From Nitrospirota bacterium (GTDB lineage Bacteria; Nitrospirota; Thermodesulfovibrionia; UBA6902): a stretch of DNA of 64,000 bases. The notes under the pieces were generated by a model. The model saw only the letters and a list, made by a program, of their open reading frames with translations. It was not told the DNA's origin and made no database searches. Each line of letters opens with the position of its first letter. Position 1 is the stretch's first letter. Shown piece after piece: positions 1 to 8,637 of the stretch. Location: positions 1 to 64,000 of the forward strand of contig JACQZE010000008.1 in NCBI GenBank assembly GCA_016207885.1. Direction: 5' to 3'. Made by a program: the position numbers and the translations under genes.

Positions 1-549
1 AATGGCAGGGCCAGGAGAAATTATAAATTCTATACATCAGATGCCGATGCAAAGTATGTTGATGTGAGAGAGTATGACTGCTCAAAGATACCGCTGACTG
101 TATCGTGCCCGCATCTTCCTTCAAATACAAAACCTGCGGCAGAGCTTTCGCATATCACTATTGACCAGGTGGTTGTAGGTTCATGCACAAACGGCAGGAT
201 CGAAGACTTAAGAGAAGCGGCTGAGATAATCTAGGGTAAGAAGGTCAATCCTAACACGAGAATGATAGTCATACCTGCTACACAGCAGATATACCTGCAG
301 GCTGTTAAAGAAGGGTTGGCTGAGATATTTGTAAACGCAGAGGCTGTCTTTTCAACCCCGACATGCGGGCCGTGCCTCGGCGGGCATATGGGAATACTTG
401 CAAAAGGCGAGAAGGCTCTTGCCACCACCAACAGGAACTTTGTAGGAAGGATGGGAGACCCGGGCAGTGAGGTCTATCTCTCAAACCCGGCCGTTGCCGC
501 AGCGTCCGCAGTGCTTGGCAGGATAGCCGTTCCTAATGAAATAAAGTAA
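1..549 (+). pseudogene. leuC: 3-isopropylmalate dehydratase large subunit, 3' part, with in-frame TAG
   Basis: C-terminal part of LeuC, the aconitase-family subunit that isomerises 2- to 3-isopropylmalate in leucine synthesis. Frame 1 is open from the window edge and shows GSCTNGR and TCGPCLGG, which carry the three cysteine ligands of the 4Fe-4S cluster, and ends at TAA 547-549. The frame is broken by TAG at 232-234, between AAEII and GKKVNP, where relatives usually have Lys; AAG to TAG would explain it. The same frame continues on both sides, so this is a substitution and not a frameshift. It may be a real nonsense mutation or a base-call error. leuD follows after one inserted signalling gene. 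Confidence 0.8.
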
Positions 550-576
550 ATCGGTATGCTTAGAGGATAATATTCC

Positions 577-1653
577 ATGAGGATGACTTCTGCCGTAAAC
601 AGCAAGACTTTCAAAGACGATCTTCTCGACAAGATATATTTCATAATGGAACGTATCGTCGTGTTTGACGGAATAGATGATGTGCTTAATCATATTGTAA
701 GGACATCGGTCAGCCTTACCCGGTCAGAGGCTGCGACGATCAGGACATTTGATGTGACGAGCGGAAAGCTTAAGATAAACGCAAGCCACGGCCTTTCCCG
801 CAAATATATAAATCAGTCTTCATTGAATATCGGCGAAGGCATACTCGGAAAAGTCGTGCAAAGCGGGAAGCCTTTTATGACAAAAGATATTCACACGGAG
901 AAGAACTGTGTGTATAAAGAGCTTGCCAGGGATGAAGGGATCCACTCGATACTTTCCATCCCTCTGAAAACAAAGAATGCCACCATCGGATGCCTTACCG
1001 TCTACAGAAAGACAAAGGATAAATTCACCGATGAGGAGATGCTGCTGCTCAATATATTCGCCGCGCAGTCGATAGAGGCGATAGATAAAATGTCTCTCGT
1101 GGAGAACCTGAAGAGGCAGGCAAGCCATGATATGCTCACTGACACATTTAACAGGCATTTCCTTTACAAGAGGCTTGATGAGGAGATAATGAGGGCGTCA
1201 CGCCACAGCCTTGTCTTTTCGGTCATTTTCATAGACATAGATAATTTTAAGAAATTCAATGATGAGCACGGGCATCTTCTCGGCGACAAGCTTCTTGTAG
1301 ACATGATACATCTGATAAAAAAGGGTTTAAGGAAAAATGACATAATCGGAAGGTTCGGCGGAGAGGAATTTGTCCTGATAGCTCCGGAGACCGATAAGAA
1401 CGGCGCTGTTTCGCTTATTACCAAGGCGCTGAAGCAGGTCAACAAGCACAGTTTTCTCGGTAATAAGGGTGACGTTAAGGGAATCAGCTTCAGCGCGGGA
1501 ATATCCTCTTTCCCTGAGGATGGAAAGACATCACAGGAGATCATCGGCAATGCTGATGAAGCCATGTACCTCTCAAAGAAGTCAGGCAAGAATGCTGTAA
1601 AAGTATGTAAGAAGCCCGCAAAAAAGGCAGCGGGAAAAAAGAAGGCTGAATAA
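577..1653 (+). CDS. GAF-GGDEF diguanylate cyclase
   Basis: Makes cyclic di-GMP from two GTP. A GAF sensor domain covers roughly residues 20-165 and a GGDEF domain roughly 185-345. The active-site motif is GGEEF, and an RxxD inhibitory site (RKND) lies five residues before it, so product feedback inhibition is expected. There are no membrane segments, so it should be cytosolic. The C-terminus is a lysine/alanine-rich tail (KKPAKKAAGKKKAE) of unknown role. A GAGG element lies about 10 nt before the ATG. The gene sits between leuC and leuD with short gaps on both sides, so co-transcription with the leucine genes is likely. Confidence 0.9.
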   Translation: MRMTSAVNSKTFKDDLLDKIYFIMERIVVFDGIDDVLNHIVRTSVSLTRSEAATIRTFDVTSGKLKINASHGLSRKYINQSSLNIGEGILGKVVQSGKPFMTKDIHTEKNCVYKELARDEGIHSILSIPLKTKNATIGCLTVYRKTKDKFTDEEMLLLNIFAAQSIEAIDKMSLVENLKRQASHDMLTDTFNRHFLYKRLDEEIMRASRHSLVFSVIFIDIDNFKKFNDEHGHLLGDKLLVDMIHLIKKGLRKNDIIGRFGGEEFVLIAPETDKNGAVSLITKALKQVNKHSFLGNKGDVKGISFSAGISSFPEDGKTSQEIIGNADEAMYLSKKSGKNAVKVCKKPAKKAAGKKKAE

Positions 1654-1667
1654 GGGAGGCTTTGAAA

Positions 1668-2165
1668 TTGATACTTAAAGGAAGAGTATGGAAGTTTGGC
1701 AGGGATATAGATACTGACGCGATCATACCGGCAAGATATCTTAATACATCTGACCCGAACGAACTCGCGAAACATGTCATGGAAGATGCTGATAAGGATT
1801 TCCCGTCAAAGGTTAAAAAAGGCGATATGATAATCGCTGACGCGAACTTCGGCTGCGGTTCTTCACGCGAGCACGCGCCTATAGCCATCAAGGCCGCAGG
1901 CATGCAGGGAGTCGTGGCAAAGAGCTTCGCGAGGATATTCTACAGGAACGCGTTCAATATCGGGCTTCCCATCTTTGAGTCTGAAGAAGCTTCTGAAAAG
2001 ATATCAGAGGGCGATGTTATAGAGGTGGACGCTGACAGCGGCGTGATTAAGAACATTACCAAGGGCGAAGAGTACGCCGCAAAACCGATCCCGCCATTCA
2101 TGCAGGAACTTATATCCGCGGGAGGGCTTATTGAGTGGACAAAGAAGAGGTTGAAGAGCAATTAA
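1668..2165 (+). CDS. leuD: 3-isopropylmalate dehydratase small subunit
   Basis: Small (swivel) subunit that pairs with LeuC. KGRVWKFG near the N-terminus, the IDTDAIIPARYL block, NFGCGSSREHAP and AKSFARIFYRNAFNIGLP are all LeuD hallmarks, and the length of about 165 residues is normal. Start choice: GGGAGG at 1654-1659 is only 2 nt from a TTG at 1662 but 8 nt from the TTG at 1668. The latter gives MILKGRVW, the family's usual N-terminus, so TTG 1668 is preferred. The gene follows the diguanylate cyclase by 14 nt. Confidence 0.9.
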   Translation: MILKGRVWKFGRDIDTDAIIPARYLNTSDPNELAKHVMEDADKDFPSKVKKGDMIIADANFGCGSSREHAPIAIKAAGMQGVVAKSFARIFYRNAFNIGLPIFESEEASEKISEGDVIEVDADSGVIKNITKGEEYAAKPIPPFMQELISAGGLIEWTKKRLKSN

Positions 2166-2179
2166 CTCCTTCCACTTAA

Positions 2180-3625
2180 ATGATGAAAAATAATTGCGGT
2201 GCAAACAGGCCGAAGTCGAATAAGATCATCCTGGCGGATGAGGCCTATCAGAATTTTTTCAACATATCAAACGACATATTCTGCATCGTGGGGCTGGATG
2301 GTTATTTTAAACTCGTAAACCCGGCCTTTACAAGGCTGCTCGGTTATTCCGAAGAGGAGCTTCTCGCAACATCCTTCTATGACCTCATACATCCTGATGA
2401 GCTTCAAGATAACATTAATGAAATAGAGACGATCTCAGAAGGCACGCACTTAAATTATTGCGAGCACAGCTATCTATGCAAGGACGGCTCTTTCAAGCTC
2501 ATCGCATGGAACGCGTATTCAGACATTGAGGATGGTGTAATATATGCGGTCGGCCAGGACATCACGAGGCAGAAGCAGGCAGAAGAGGCGCTGCAGAAGA
2601 TAGGGGATGAGCTTGAGCATGAGAAGTCCTTTAGCCATATCATCACAAGAAGCAAAAAGATGCGGGCGATATTTCATTACATTGAAGCTGTGGCAAGGTC
2701 GCGCAAGCCGATACTTATTACAGGTGAGACAGGAACGGGAAAAGAGCTGCTTGCAAGGGCGGTGCATTCTGCAAGCGGGCTGAGCGGCCCTCATGTGGCT
2801 GTGAACATTGCCGGGCTTGATGACAATATGTTCTCTGATACGCTCTTCGGCCATAAGAAGGGCGCATACACTGGAGCGGATAAGGACAGAAGCGGGCTTG
2901 TTGTAAAGGCTGAAGGCGGCACGCTCCTGCTTGATGAGATAGGAGACCTCAGCGAATCATCGCAGGTCAAACTTCTCCGCCTGCTTGAGGAACGGATATA
3001 TTATCCGATAGGCTCGGATCTCCCTGAGAAGAGCAACGCGTGCATCATAGCCTGTTCCAACCATAACATTGAAGGCCTTGTCGCAAAGGGAAGGTTCCGC
3101 AAGGATCTTTATTTCCGTCTGAAGATACATCACATACATATACCGCCCCTGCGCGAGCGGATAACGGATATCCCGCTTCTGTTTGATCATTTCCTCAAAG
3201 AGGCGTCAGGCTCTATGGAAAAGAAGATGCCTTCTGTGCCGGGCGAACTCATTACGCTGCTTTCAACATATCACTTCCCCGGCAATATACGCGAGCTTCA
3301 GGCGATGGTCTATGACGCGGTCGCGCAGAACAGGTCAGGACGGCTCTCTCTTGATGTATTCAATAAACAGATGAAGCAGCAAGGCTCAGAACAGATAGCT
3401 GATGCGGGCTCTTTTGTTGATATTCTTGGACACTTCCCTAAATTAAAAGATACAGAGAACCTTCTGATATCAGAGGCGCTTAAACGCTCCAATGGAAATC
3501 AGGGCATAGCAGCTTCACTCCTCGGCATATCACGCCAGGCGCTTAACCAGCGCTTAAAGAAAAATGAGCCTGATAAGGGATGCAATAATCCTTGCTCTTT
3601 CAATAATAGTTGCAACTCTGAATAA
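2180..3625 (+). CDS. PAS-domain sigma-54-dependent activator (enhancer-binding protein)
   Basis: AAA+ activator that remodels sigma-54 RNA polymerase from upstream sites. An N-terminal PAS domain (about residues 20-135) replaces the usual receiver, so it should sense a small molecule or redox state. The AAA+ core (about 160-395) has Walker A GETGTGKE, Walker B LLLDEIGD, and the sigma-54 contact loop as GAYTGA instead of GAFTGA. A Fis-type helix-turn-helix ends the protein (NQGIAASLLGISRQALNQRL). No clear Shine-Dalgarno precedes the ATG, which lies 14 nt after leuD. A matching -24/-12 promoter and two inverted sites lie directly downstream, suggesting that it drives the radical SAM operon there. 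Confidence 0.92.
   Translation: MMKNNCGANRPKSNKIILADEAYQNFFNISNDIFCIVGLDGYFKLVNPAFTRLLGYSEEELLATSFYDLIHPDELQDNINEIETISEGTHLNYCEHSYLCKDGSFKLIAWNAYSDIEDGVIYAVGQDITRQKQAEEALQKIGDELEHEKSFSHIITRSKKMRAIFHYIEAVARSRKPILITGETGTGKELLARAVHSASGLSGPHVAVNIAGLDDNMFSDTLFGHKKGAYTGADKDRSGLVVKAEGGTLLLDEIGDLSESSQVKLLRLLEERIYYPIGSDLPEKSNACIIACSNHNIEGLVAKGRFRKDLYFRLKIHHIHIPPLRERITDIPLLFDHFLKEASGSMEKKMPSVPGELITLLSTYHFPGNIRELQAMVYDAVAQNRSGRLSLDVFNKQMKQQGSEQIADAGSFVDILGHFPKLKDTENLLISEALKRSNGNQGIAASLLGISRQALNQRLKKNEPDKGCNNPCSFNNSCNSE
3575..3593 (+). promoter_or_regulatory. Putative activator site 1 (inverted copy of site 2)
   Basis: AAGGGATGCAATAATCCTT, inside the last codons of the sigma-54 activator gene. It matches the reverse complement of 3671-3689 at 18 of 19 positions. 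The centres are 96 bp apart, near nine helical turns, and about 208 bp upstream of the predicted start. Its role as an upstream activating sequence is inferred from position and repetition only. Confidence 0.5.
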
Positions 3626-3670
3626 TCGTTTTATTCCAGCCTGTTATATCTCTTTTGTCAATAATATGTA

Positions 3671-3689
3671 AAGGATGATTGCATCCCTT
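3671..3689 (-). promoter_or_regulatory. Putative activator site 2
   Basis: On the minus strand this reads AAGGGATGCAATCATCCTT, one base different from site 1. It lies about 110 bp upstream of the expected start of the -24/-12 promoter, a usual distance for enhancer sites. A second feature, the palindrome TTTGCT-TG-AGCAAA at 3702-3715, follows it, as the palindrome AGTTGCAACT (3608-3617) follows site 1 at the same offset. Confidence 0.5.
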
Positions 3690-3765
3690 CAACCCTCCTG
3701 TTTTGCTTGAGCAAAGACATATATCTCCTTGACTTTTAAGCATATTTTCTCATGCTTCAAAATGG

Positions 3766-3781
3766 TGGCACGGATTCTGCT
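3766..3781 (+). promoter_or_regulatory. Sigma-54 (-24/-12) promoter
   Basis: TGGCACGGATTCTGCT. The -24 element TGGCACG is exact, GG and GC have the required spacing, and the -12 element is CTGCT against consensus TTGCW. The start should fall near 3792, leaving a leader of about 40 nt with a good AAGGAG before the ATG at 3834. It lies between a sigma-54 activator gene and the operon it would drive. Confidence 0.8.
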
Positions 3782-3833
3782 ATTAGAGAGGTGTAAATCA
3801 AAAAATTAAACCTGATAACAAAGGAGATCTAAA

Positions 3834-5417
3834 ATGAAATTACTGCTCATCTCTCTTCAATCCAACGCATACGTTACAGGACTTAAATACATAGCCGCAA
3901 ATGTCATTGATAGCGGTCATGACGCAAAGATACTGCTCCTTCCGGGCTTTATTGAAGAGACTTTGTCGCCTTCAATAGAAGGCTTTATTAAGGATTACAA
4001 CCCTGACCTTATAGGCATCGGGCTGATGTCAATTGAATTTTATCCGGCAAAGAACCTCACACTTCTTCTGAAGGAAAAATTCCAGGTACCTGTAATATGG
4101 GGAGGAGTGCATGTTGTCGTTGATCCTGATGAATGCATAAAGCACACTGATTATGTCTGCGTCAGCGAGGGAGAGAGGGCGGTCGTATCTTTGCTTGACC
4201 ATCTCCGTGCAAAGGGCAGACATGTCCTGCCGGAGATCCCGAACATATGGGTCAATGATAAAGGCAGGGTCATAAAACAGGAAAGGGCCCTGCCTGAAAA
4301 AGACCTTGACAGCCTTCCTCTTCAGGAATATCTGCCTGAGTATTTTTACGGTTATCACAAGAACAGGATAATCAGGTTTGCGGAAGAACCGCGCCTCTTC
4401 CGCAGGTATGCGCTCTACGGCGGCACATGCCATATGATGATCACATCAAGGGGATGCCCCTTCAACTGCGGGTATTGCGCCAATTCATACCTGATGAAGG
4501 TCTATGGCAATAAGGTGAGGGAGAGGTCTGTTGAAAGCTGCATTCAGGAACTGAAAGAGGTAAAGAAAGACCCGTATATTATTTATATAAATTTCGAGGA
4601 TGACTGGTTCCTCTTCCACAGCATAGATTGGCTCAAGAAGTTCTGCGAAGAGTATAAGAAATATATCAACCTGCCGTTTATGATACGCGTCTTCCCGTCA
4701 AACCTTGACAGGGAGAAGATATTTCTCCTGAGGGACGCGGGGCTCAGCTGGGTGATAATGGGCGTTCAGAGCGGAAGCGACCGCATCAACTTTGAGGTCT
4801 TCAACAGGCGGGTGCATTTTTCATCAGTATTAAAGGCTGCTGAGATGATAGCAGAGACAAAGGCTGCTGCTTATTACGAGATGATAACTGACAACCCTTA
4901 CGAGACTGAAGAAGACAGGATGGAGACGATAAACTCCATAGCAAAGATCAAGAGGCCGTATGCAATATCGCTTGCGCATCTCACATTCTTCCCCGGTACT
5001 CCTCTTACCAAGAAGGCGATAAGCGACGGCATCGCAGACCCGGAGGCGTATCTGACAAGGTACATGGTAAATATCGACAATACCTATTTTAATAAAGTCC
5101 TTTACATGACGCCTTATCTACCGCGTTTCATAACCGGCTTTTTCAACAGGCCGGAAAAATCGAGAGGGATACTTCACTCACTCCTTGTAACAATCCTCTT
5201 CTTTGTAATGAAGAGGACGGTGGAACCTGCTGTCTACTTCTTTATCACAACAAGGGCGCTGAACTATAACATCGAGTGGACATACAAGACCGTGCTTTAC
5301 AACTGGAGGTCAGCCGTGTCGAAACTCTTTTATAACTTCCTCGGCAGGCAGGACATTAAATTTGATGAGAGGCTGAAGATGTTTCGAAAGGTCAAACCGG
5401 CGCTGTTTGTAAAATAA
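3834..5417 (+). CDS. Cobalamin-binding-domain radical SAM protein
   Basis: B12-dependent radical SAM enzyme of the BchE/Hpn-like class, typically methyltransferases or cyclases. The N-terminal part (about residues 1-150) has the Rossmann-like B12-binding pattern (IGIGLMSIEFYP, VIWGGVHV, VSEGERAV). The radical SAM core begins near residue 200 with CPFNCGYC, the 4Fe-4S-binding CxxxCxxC. The roughly 120-residue C-terminal extension has hydrophobic stretches, hinting at membrane or lipid association. First gene after the sigma-54 promoter, with AAGGAG about 8 nt before the ATG. The substrate cannot be read from the sequence. Confidence 0.85.
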   Translation: MKLLLISLQSNAYVTGLKYIAANVIDSGHDAKILLLPGFIEETLSPSIEGFIKDYNPDLIGIGLMSIEFYPAKNLTLLLKEKFQVPVIWGGVHVVVDPDECIKHTDYVCVSEGERAVVSLLDHLRAKGRHVLPEIPNIWVNDKGRVIKQERALPEKDLDSLPLQEYLPEYFYGYHKNRIIRFAEEPRLFRRYALYGGTCHMMITSRGCPFNCGYCANSYLMKVYGNKVRERSVESCIQELKEVKKDPYIIYINFEDDWFLFHSIDWLKKFCEEYKKYINLPFMIRVFPSNLDREKIFLLRDAGLSWVIMGVQSGSDRINFEVFNRRVHFSSVLKAAEMIAETKAAAYYEMITDNPYETEEDRMETINSIAKIKRPYAISLAHLTFFPGTPLTKKAISDGIADPEAYLTRYMVNIDNTYFNKVLYMTPYLPRFITGFFNRPEKSRGILHSLLVTILFFVMKRTVEPAVYFFITTRALNYNIEWTYKTVLYNWRSAVSKLFYNFLGRQDIKFDERLKMFRKVKPALFVK

Positions 5418-5444
5418 CTTTAATTTATAAAATGGAGGTGTGAG

Positions 5445-6014
5445 ATGAAAAAGAGCAGATTTTTATTAGTAGTAATCATTGTTGTGACAGCATTATCTTT
5501 TGCAGGCGGTGCTGAGAAGGCTTCTGCTGGTGGTCATTGGGCAACAAGAACAGTAGAAAGTAGGGGTGGTGGTCGTTATGGCTCTTTTATTACTGTCAGT
5601 GTTTTTGTTCATACCCAATCTCCCGTTATGCCTATTACTCTTGCCCATCATATAGCTCCTCCGGGTTTTCCATATGAATGGTTTGCAAAAGATGCTGCTG
5701 ACTCATTCAGGAAGAACGGGCTGAAGGTCAATACCGCTTCAGCAGTTAAAGATGAGCATCCAAAAGCAAAAGAGTGCATGAAGATCCATGTAACCTCAAA
5801 CGACAAGAACCTTGAAGGATGCATTCTGACATTTGAGAAGAAAGAAGACCTTGAAGCGCAGCAGAAACACTATCTCGCGCTTAATGAAAAAGGCGAACTC
5901 CACAATTGGTCATTTGTCAAAGACAATGTGCTCCTCGTGCTTGACGGCTCGGTATCTGAAGAAGAGGCGAGGTTGTATGAATCCTCATTGGGCGCAATGG
6001 CTGCGGATAAATAG
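5445..6014 (+). CDS. Small exported protein of unknown function in radical SAM operon
   Basis: 189 residues with a clear signal peptide (MKKSRFLLVVIIVVTALSFA, cleavage probably near AEKASA). The middle holds a Gly/His-rich stretch (GGGRYGSF, HTQSP, HHIAPPGFP). The C-terminal half (KKEDLEAQQKHYLALNEKG... to the end) resembles a small alpha/beta domain found in assorted exported proteins, with no function known to me. Two cysteines (in KECMKI and EGCILT) could form a disulfide. It starts 27 nt after the first radical SAM gene with GGAGGTG at ideal spacing and ends in TAG. It may act with the pathway product or be modified itself; the latter is speculation. Confidence 0.8.
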   Translation: MKKSRFLLVVIIVVTALSFAGGAEKASAGGHWATRTVESRGGGRYGSFITVSVFVHTQSPVMPITLAHHIAPPGFPYEWFAKDAADSFRKNGLKVNTASAVKDEHPKAKECMKIHVTSNDKNLEGCILTFEKKEDLEAQQKHYLALNEKGELHNWSFVKDNVLLVLDGSVSEEEARLYESSLGAMAADK

Positions 6015-6054
6015 TTGGAAAAGTTTAATTATAAACATTAAATAGAGTCTGTTA

Positions 6055-6060
6055 TATAAT
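6055..6060 (+). promoter_or_regulatory. Possible internal promoter -10 (leaderless start)
   Basis: Consensus TATAAT ends 9 nt before the ATG at 6070, and no Shine-Dalgarno is present there. A weak -35 (TAAACA, 6032-6037) is spaced 17 bp away. If used, transcription would begin almost at the start codon. Confidence 0.35.
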
Positions 6061-6069
6061 ACACGTCAG

Positions 6070-7497
6070 ATGAATATATCTTTAATTAAAGTAAGAGAGT
6101 CCTCAACAGATATACCTGAAATGACCCCGCCTTTAGGCCTTCTTTATCTTGCAGGCTATTTAAGAAAGTTCAGGCCCGGCAAGGATGATATCAAGCTGTT
6201 TGACCTGTCAGTCCAAAGCGATAATTTTGTCATGGACAATATGAAGGACGCGGATATTGTCGGCCTATCATCAATGAACAGGGACGGGTTGTATTTATCG
6301 GAAATAGTAAAGCGCGTCAGAGAGGTAAATCAAAGGTGCGTACTGGTACTGGGTGGGCCTGTGGTATCAAGCCTTATGGAAGAACTGTTCGATACTTTTG
6401 ATGTTGATTACGCGGTTGCTTATGAGGGTGAGAGAACATTTCTTGAGCTTGTGGAAAAGATCGACGGCAGTCAAATGCCTTTTGAGGAGATAAAAGGCAT
6501 CCTCTTTAAAAAAGGCGCTGACAGCGTATTTACCGGCAGGAGGGAGTCTATCGAAGACCTTGACGGAGAGATCCCTTTTCCTGCCTGGGATCTCTTCATA
6601 AACAGCCCGCTCGGAGCAGAATTCTGGAAGAGAAAAAGTTTCTCGTTCTTCAGAGTCAACAAGAAGTATATGGGGATTTTTTCTTCACGCGGGTGCCCCT
6701 ATAATTGCATATACTGTCATGACATATTTACCAAAAAGTTCAGAGCACACTCTGCCGAACGGGTTGTCAGCGAGATGGAATTTCTGAACAAACAATTCGG
6801 GATCGCGGATTTTGAGTTTTATGATGATACCTTTAATTTTGACAAGGCCAGGGCCAGAAGGATATGTGATCTTATTATTGAAAAACGCCTCAAGGTGAAC
6901 CTGTATTTCCCTAACGGTGTAAGGGCTGACAGGCTTGAGAAGGACATAGTAGAGAAACTCGCAAAGGCAGGAACAAAAGTTTTATGTTTTGCTATCGAGA
7001 CAGTTTCAGAAAGGCTGCAGAAGCTTCTGAGGAGAGAACTGAAATTTGACAACCTGGACAGCATGATACAGACAGCCGTAGAGAACGGCATACATGCCGA
7101 AGGCTTTTTTATGATAGGACACCCTACTGAAACAAGGGAAGAAATGCTTAAGACGATAGATTATGCCGCAAGATCCCCTTTACACTCTGCCGCTTTTTCA
7201 ATTACTACGCCGCAGAAGGGAACAAGGCTCTTTGCAGAATACATCGGCGGGGATGCTCCCCAGAAGCTGGGCGAGGGTTACTATGCACATTCAAGCTCAA
7301 TATCCGGGCTTGGCCCTTCTGAGGTCAACAGGCTTCTTTCATATGCATTCAGAAAGGTCTATCTCAGGCCTGTAAGAATATTCAGAATTATGAGAACCCT
7401 TCCGTTTCGACTGTTTTTCAGCAGAAGGTTTTTTGTTCAGATAGTCAAATGGGCAGATGTTGTTGCAGGAAGGCCTTATCGTCAGGAACTAAATTAA
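6070..7497 (+). CDS. Cobalamin-binding-domain radical SAM protein
   Basis: Second B12-type radical SAM enzyme of the operon. The N-terminal cobalamin-binding region (about residues 15-160) includes MTPPLGLLYLAGYLR, VGLSSMNRDG and LGGPVVSS. The radical SAM core starts near residue 205 with SSRGCPYNCIYCHD (CxxxCxxC), followed by EFYDDTFNFD and the GFFMIGHPTET block typical of this class. It is only distantly similar to the first gene, so it should do a different step. It starts 55 nt after the exported protein and shows no Shine-Dalgarno. The next radical SAM gene follows by 2 nt. Confidence 0.85.
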   Translation: MNISLIKVRESSTDIPEMTPPLGLLYLAGYLRKFRPGKDDIKLFDLSVQSDNFVMDNMKDADIVGLSSMNRDGLYLSEIVKRVREVNQRCVLVLGGPVVSSLMEELFDTFDVDYAVAYEGERTFLELVEKIDGSQMPFEEIKGILFKKGADSVFTGRRESIEDLDGEIPFPAWDLFINSPLGAEFWKRKSFSFFRVNKKYMGIFSSRGCPYNCIYCHDIFTKKFRAHSAERVVSEMEFLNKQFGIADFEFYDDTFNFDKARARRICDLIIEKRLKVNLYFPNGVRADRLEKDIVEKLAKAGTKVLCFAIETVSERLQKLLRRELKFDNLDSMIQTAVENGIHAEGFFMIGHPTETREEMLKTIDYAARSPLHSAAFSITTPQKGTRLFAEYIGGDAPQKLGEGYYAHSSSISGLGPSEVNRLLSYAFRKVYLRPVRIFRIMRTLPFRLFFSRRFFVQIVKWADVVAGRPYRQELN

Positions 7498-7499
7498 AG

Positions 7500-8564
7500 A
7501 TGAAAAACCTGCATCACAAACAATTTTTATCATCTGCTAAAAGTTTCGCCAGGCTCTGGCGGGCTCTTCTTTTCAAGCAACTCCCTAACTATTTAATAGT
7601 TTTTGTAACAGGACGCTGTAACATGAACTGTGATTACTGCTGTAACATTGCCCGAAAAATCAGAAGTTCTGAAGAATTATCTTCTGAGCAATGGGCCAAT
7701 GCAGTCAAAGGAACCAACGCATTGATTCATCTTACGATCACCGGTGGTGAGCCATTTATCCGGCAGGATATTGGAGAACTTGTCATTGGAATGGTAAAGT
7801 CCTCCGGAGTCCCCCATGTAAGTATCAATACAAACGGCTTTCTGACCGGGCATATTCTAAAAACTACAGAAGAAATTCTGACCTCCTTGCCGGATATTGA
7901 TTTTACATTACATGTATCACTTGACGGCCCTGCTGAAATACATGATGCCGTGAGGCATAAACATGGCGCTGCATCCGCTGTGTACGATACAATTCATGGA
8001 TTAAGCCATCTTAAAAAGAGATTTCCCAATTTCAAGGTCTTGCTGCAATCTCTCATTCTTCCTGAAAACGTAGAAGTTATGGAATCATTCCTTGCAGACT
8101 CCAGGTTGCTGCCGGTTGATTTTCACGAAATAACCTTTCCCCGGGATATCACTGGTAAAAATATGCATGATGCAGCCATGATCAAAAATTACAAAAAAAT
8201 AATTAAAAAACACAGATCATTAACCTCTCTGGAAAGCAGGATGTTCAATATACTGAATAAACGCGTAGCAAATACACTTCAGAAAAAGAGATCCTATTTA
8301 CCATGCTATGCCGGAGGACGGATGGTTGAAATACTCCCTAACGGTGAGGTCATTGCCTGTGAAATGTCAAAAGTTAAAGGTGAATCACTGATCGGCGATG
8401 TCAGTAATGGAGAGGATTGTCTGGTTGATATCTGTGGCAGTATTAATGCAAAACAGTTTCGCAACAAAATAGCGAAAAGCTGTATATGTACATTTGAGTG
8501 CTCCGTACTATGCAACATTGTTTTTGATGTAAAGAGATGGCCATTGCTTCTCTTTGGCAGATAA
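7500..8564 (+). CDS. Radical SAM/SPASM-type protein
   Basis: About 354 residues. The radical SAM motif CNMNCDYC lies near residue 40 and TITGGEPFIR supplies the SAM-contacting GGE. The C-terminal part has extra cysteines (CYAGGR, IACEM, CICTFECSVLC) as in SPASM/Twitch proteins, which often modify peptides or carry auxiliary clusters. The ATG at 7500 is preferred over the in-frame one at 7449, because the latter is buried in the preceding gene and adds a non-homologous cysteine-rich stretch. The gene is more AT-rich than its neighbours, which may reflect transfer. Last gene of the putative sigma-54 operon. Confidence 0.82.
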   Translation: MKNLHHKQFLSSAKSFARLWRALLFKQLPNYLIVFVTGRCNMNCDYCCNIARKIRSSEELSSEQWANAVKGTNALIHLTITGGEPFIRQDIGELVIGMVKSSGVPHVSINTNGFLTGHILKTTEEILTSLPDIDFTLHVSLDGPAEIHDAVRHKHGAASAVYDTIHGLSHLKKRFPNFKVLLQSLILPENVEVMESFLADSRLLPVDFHEITFPRDITGKNMHDAAMIKNYKKIIKKHRSLTSLESRMFNILNKRVANTLQKKRSYLPCYAGGRMVEILPNGEVIACEMSKVKGESLIGDVSNGEDCLVDICGSINAKQFRNKIAKSCICTFECSVLCNIVFDVKRWPLLLFGR

Positions 8565-8637
8565 AAAGCAGCCAGTATGTCAAGGCAACAGCAGCCATCA
8601 TTGACATAAAATCATCTATATGCGAATATAAATCACG

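Noticed and set aside
232-234. TAG in leuC as a recoded amino acid (for example pyrrolysine)
   Set aside because: TAG ends several ordinary genes here, no recoding element or context is seen, and relatives usually have Lys at this place.
7449-7499. Earlier start for the SPASM radical SAM gene
   Set aside because: It lies in the end of the preceding gene and adds an unrelated cysteine-rich stretch; ATG 7500 fits the operon spacing.
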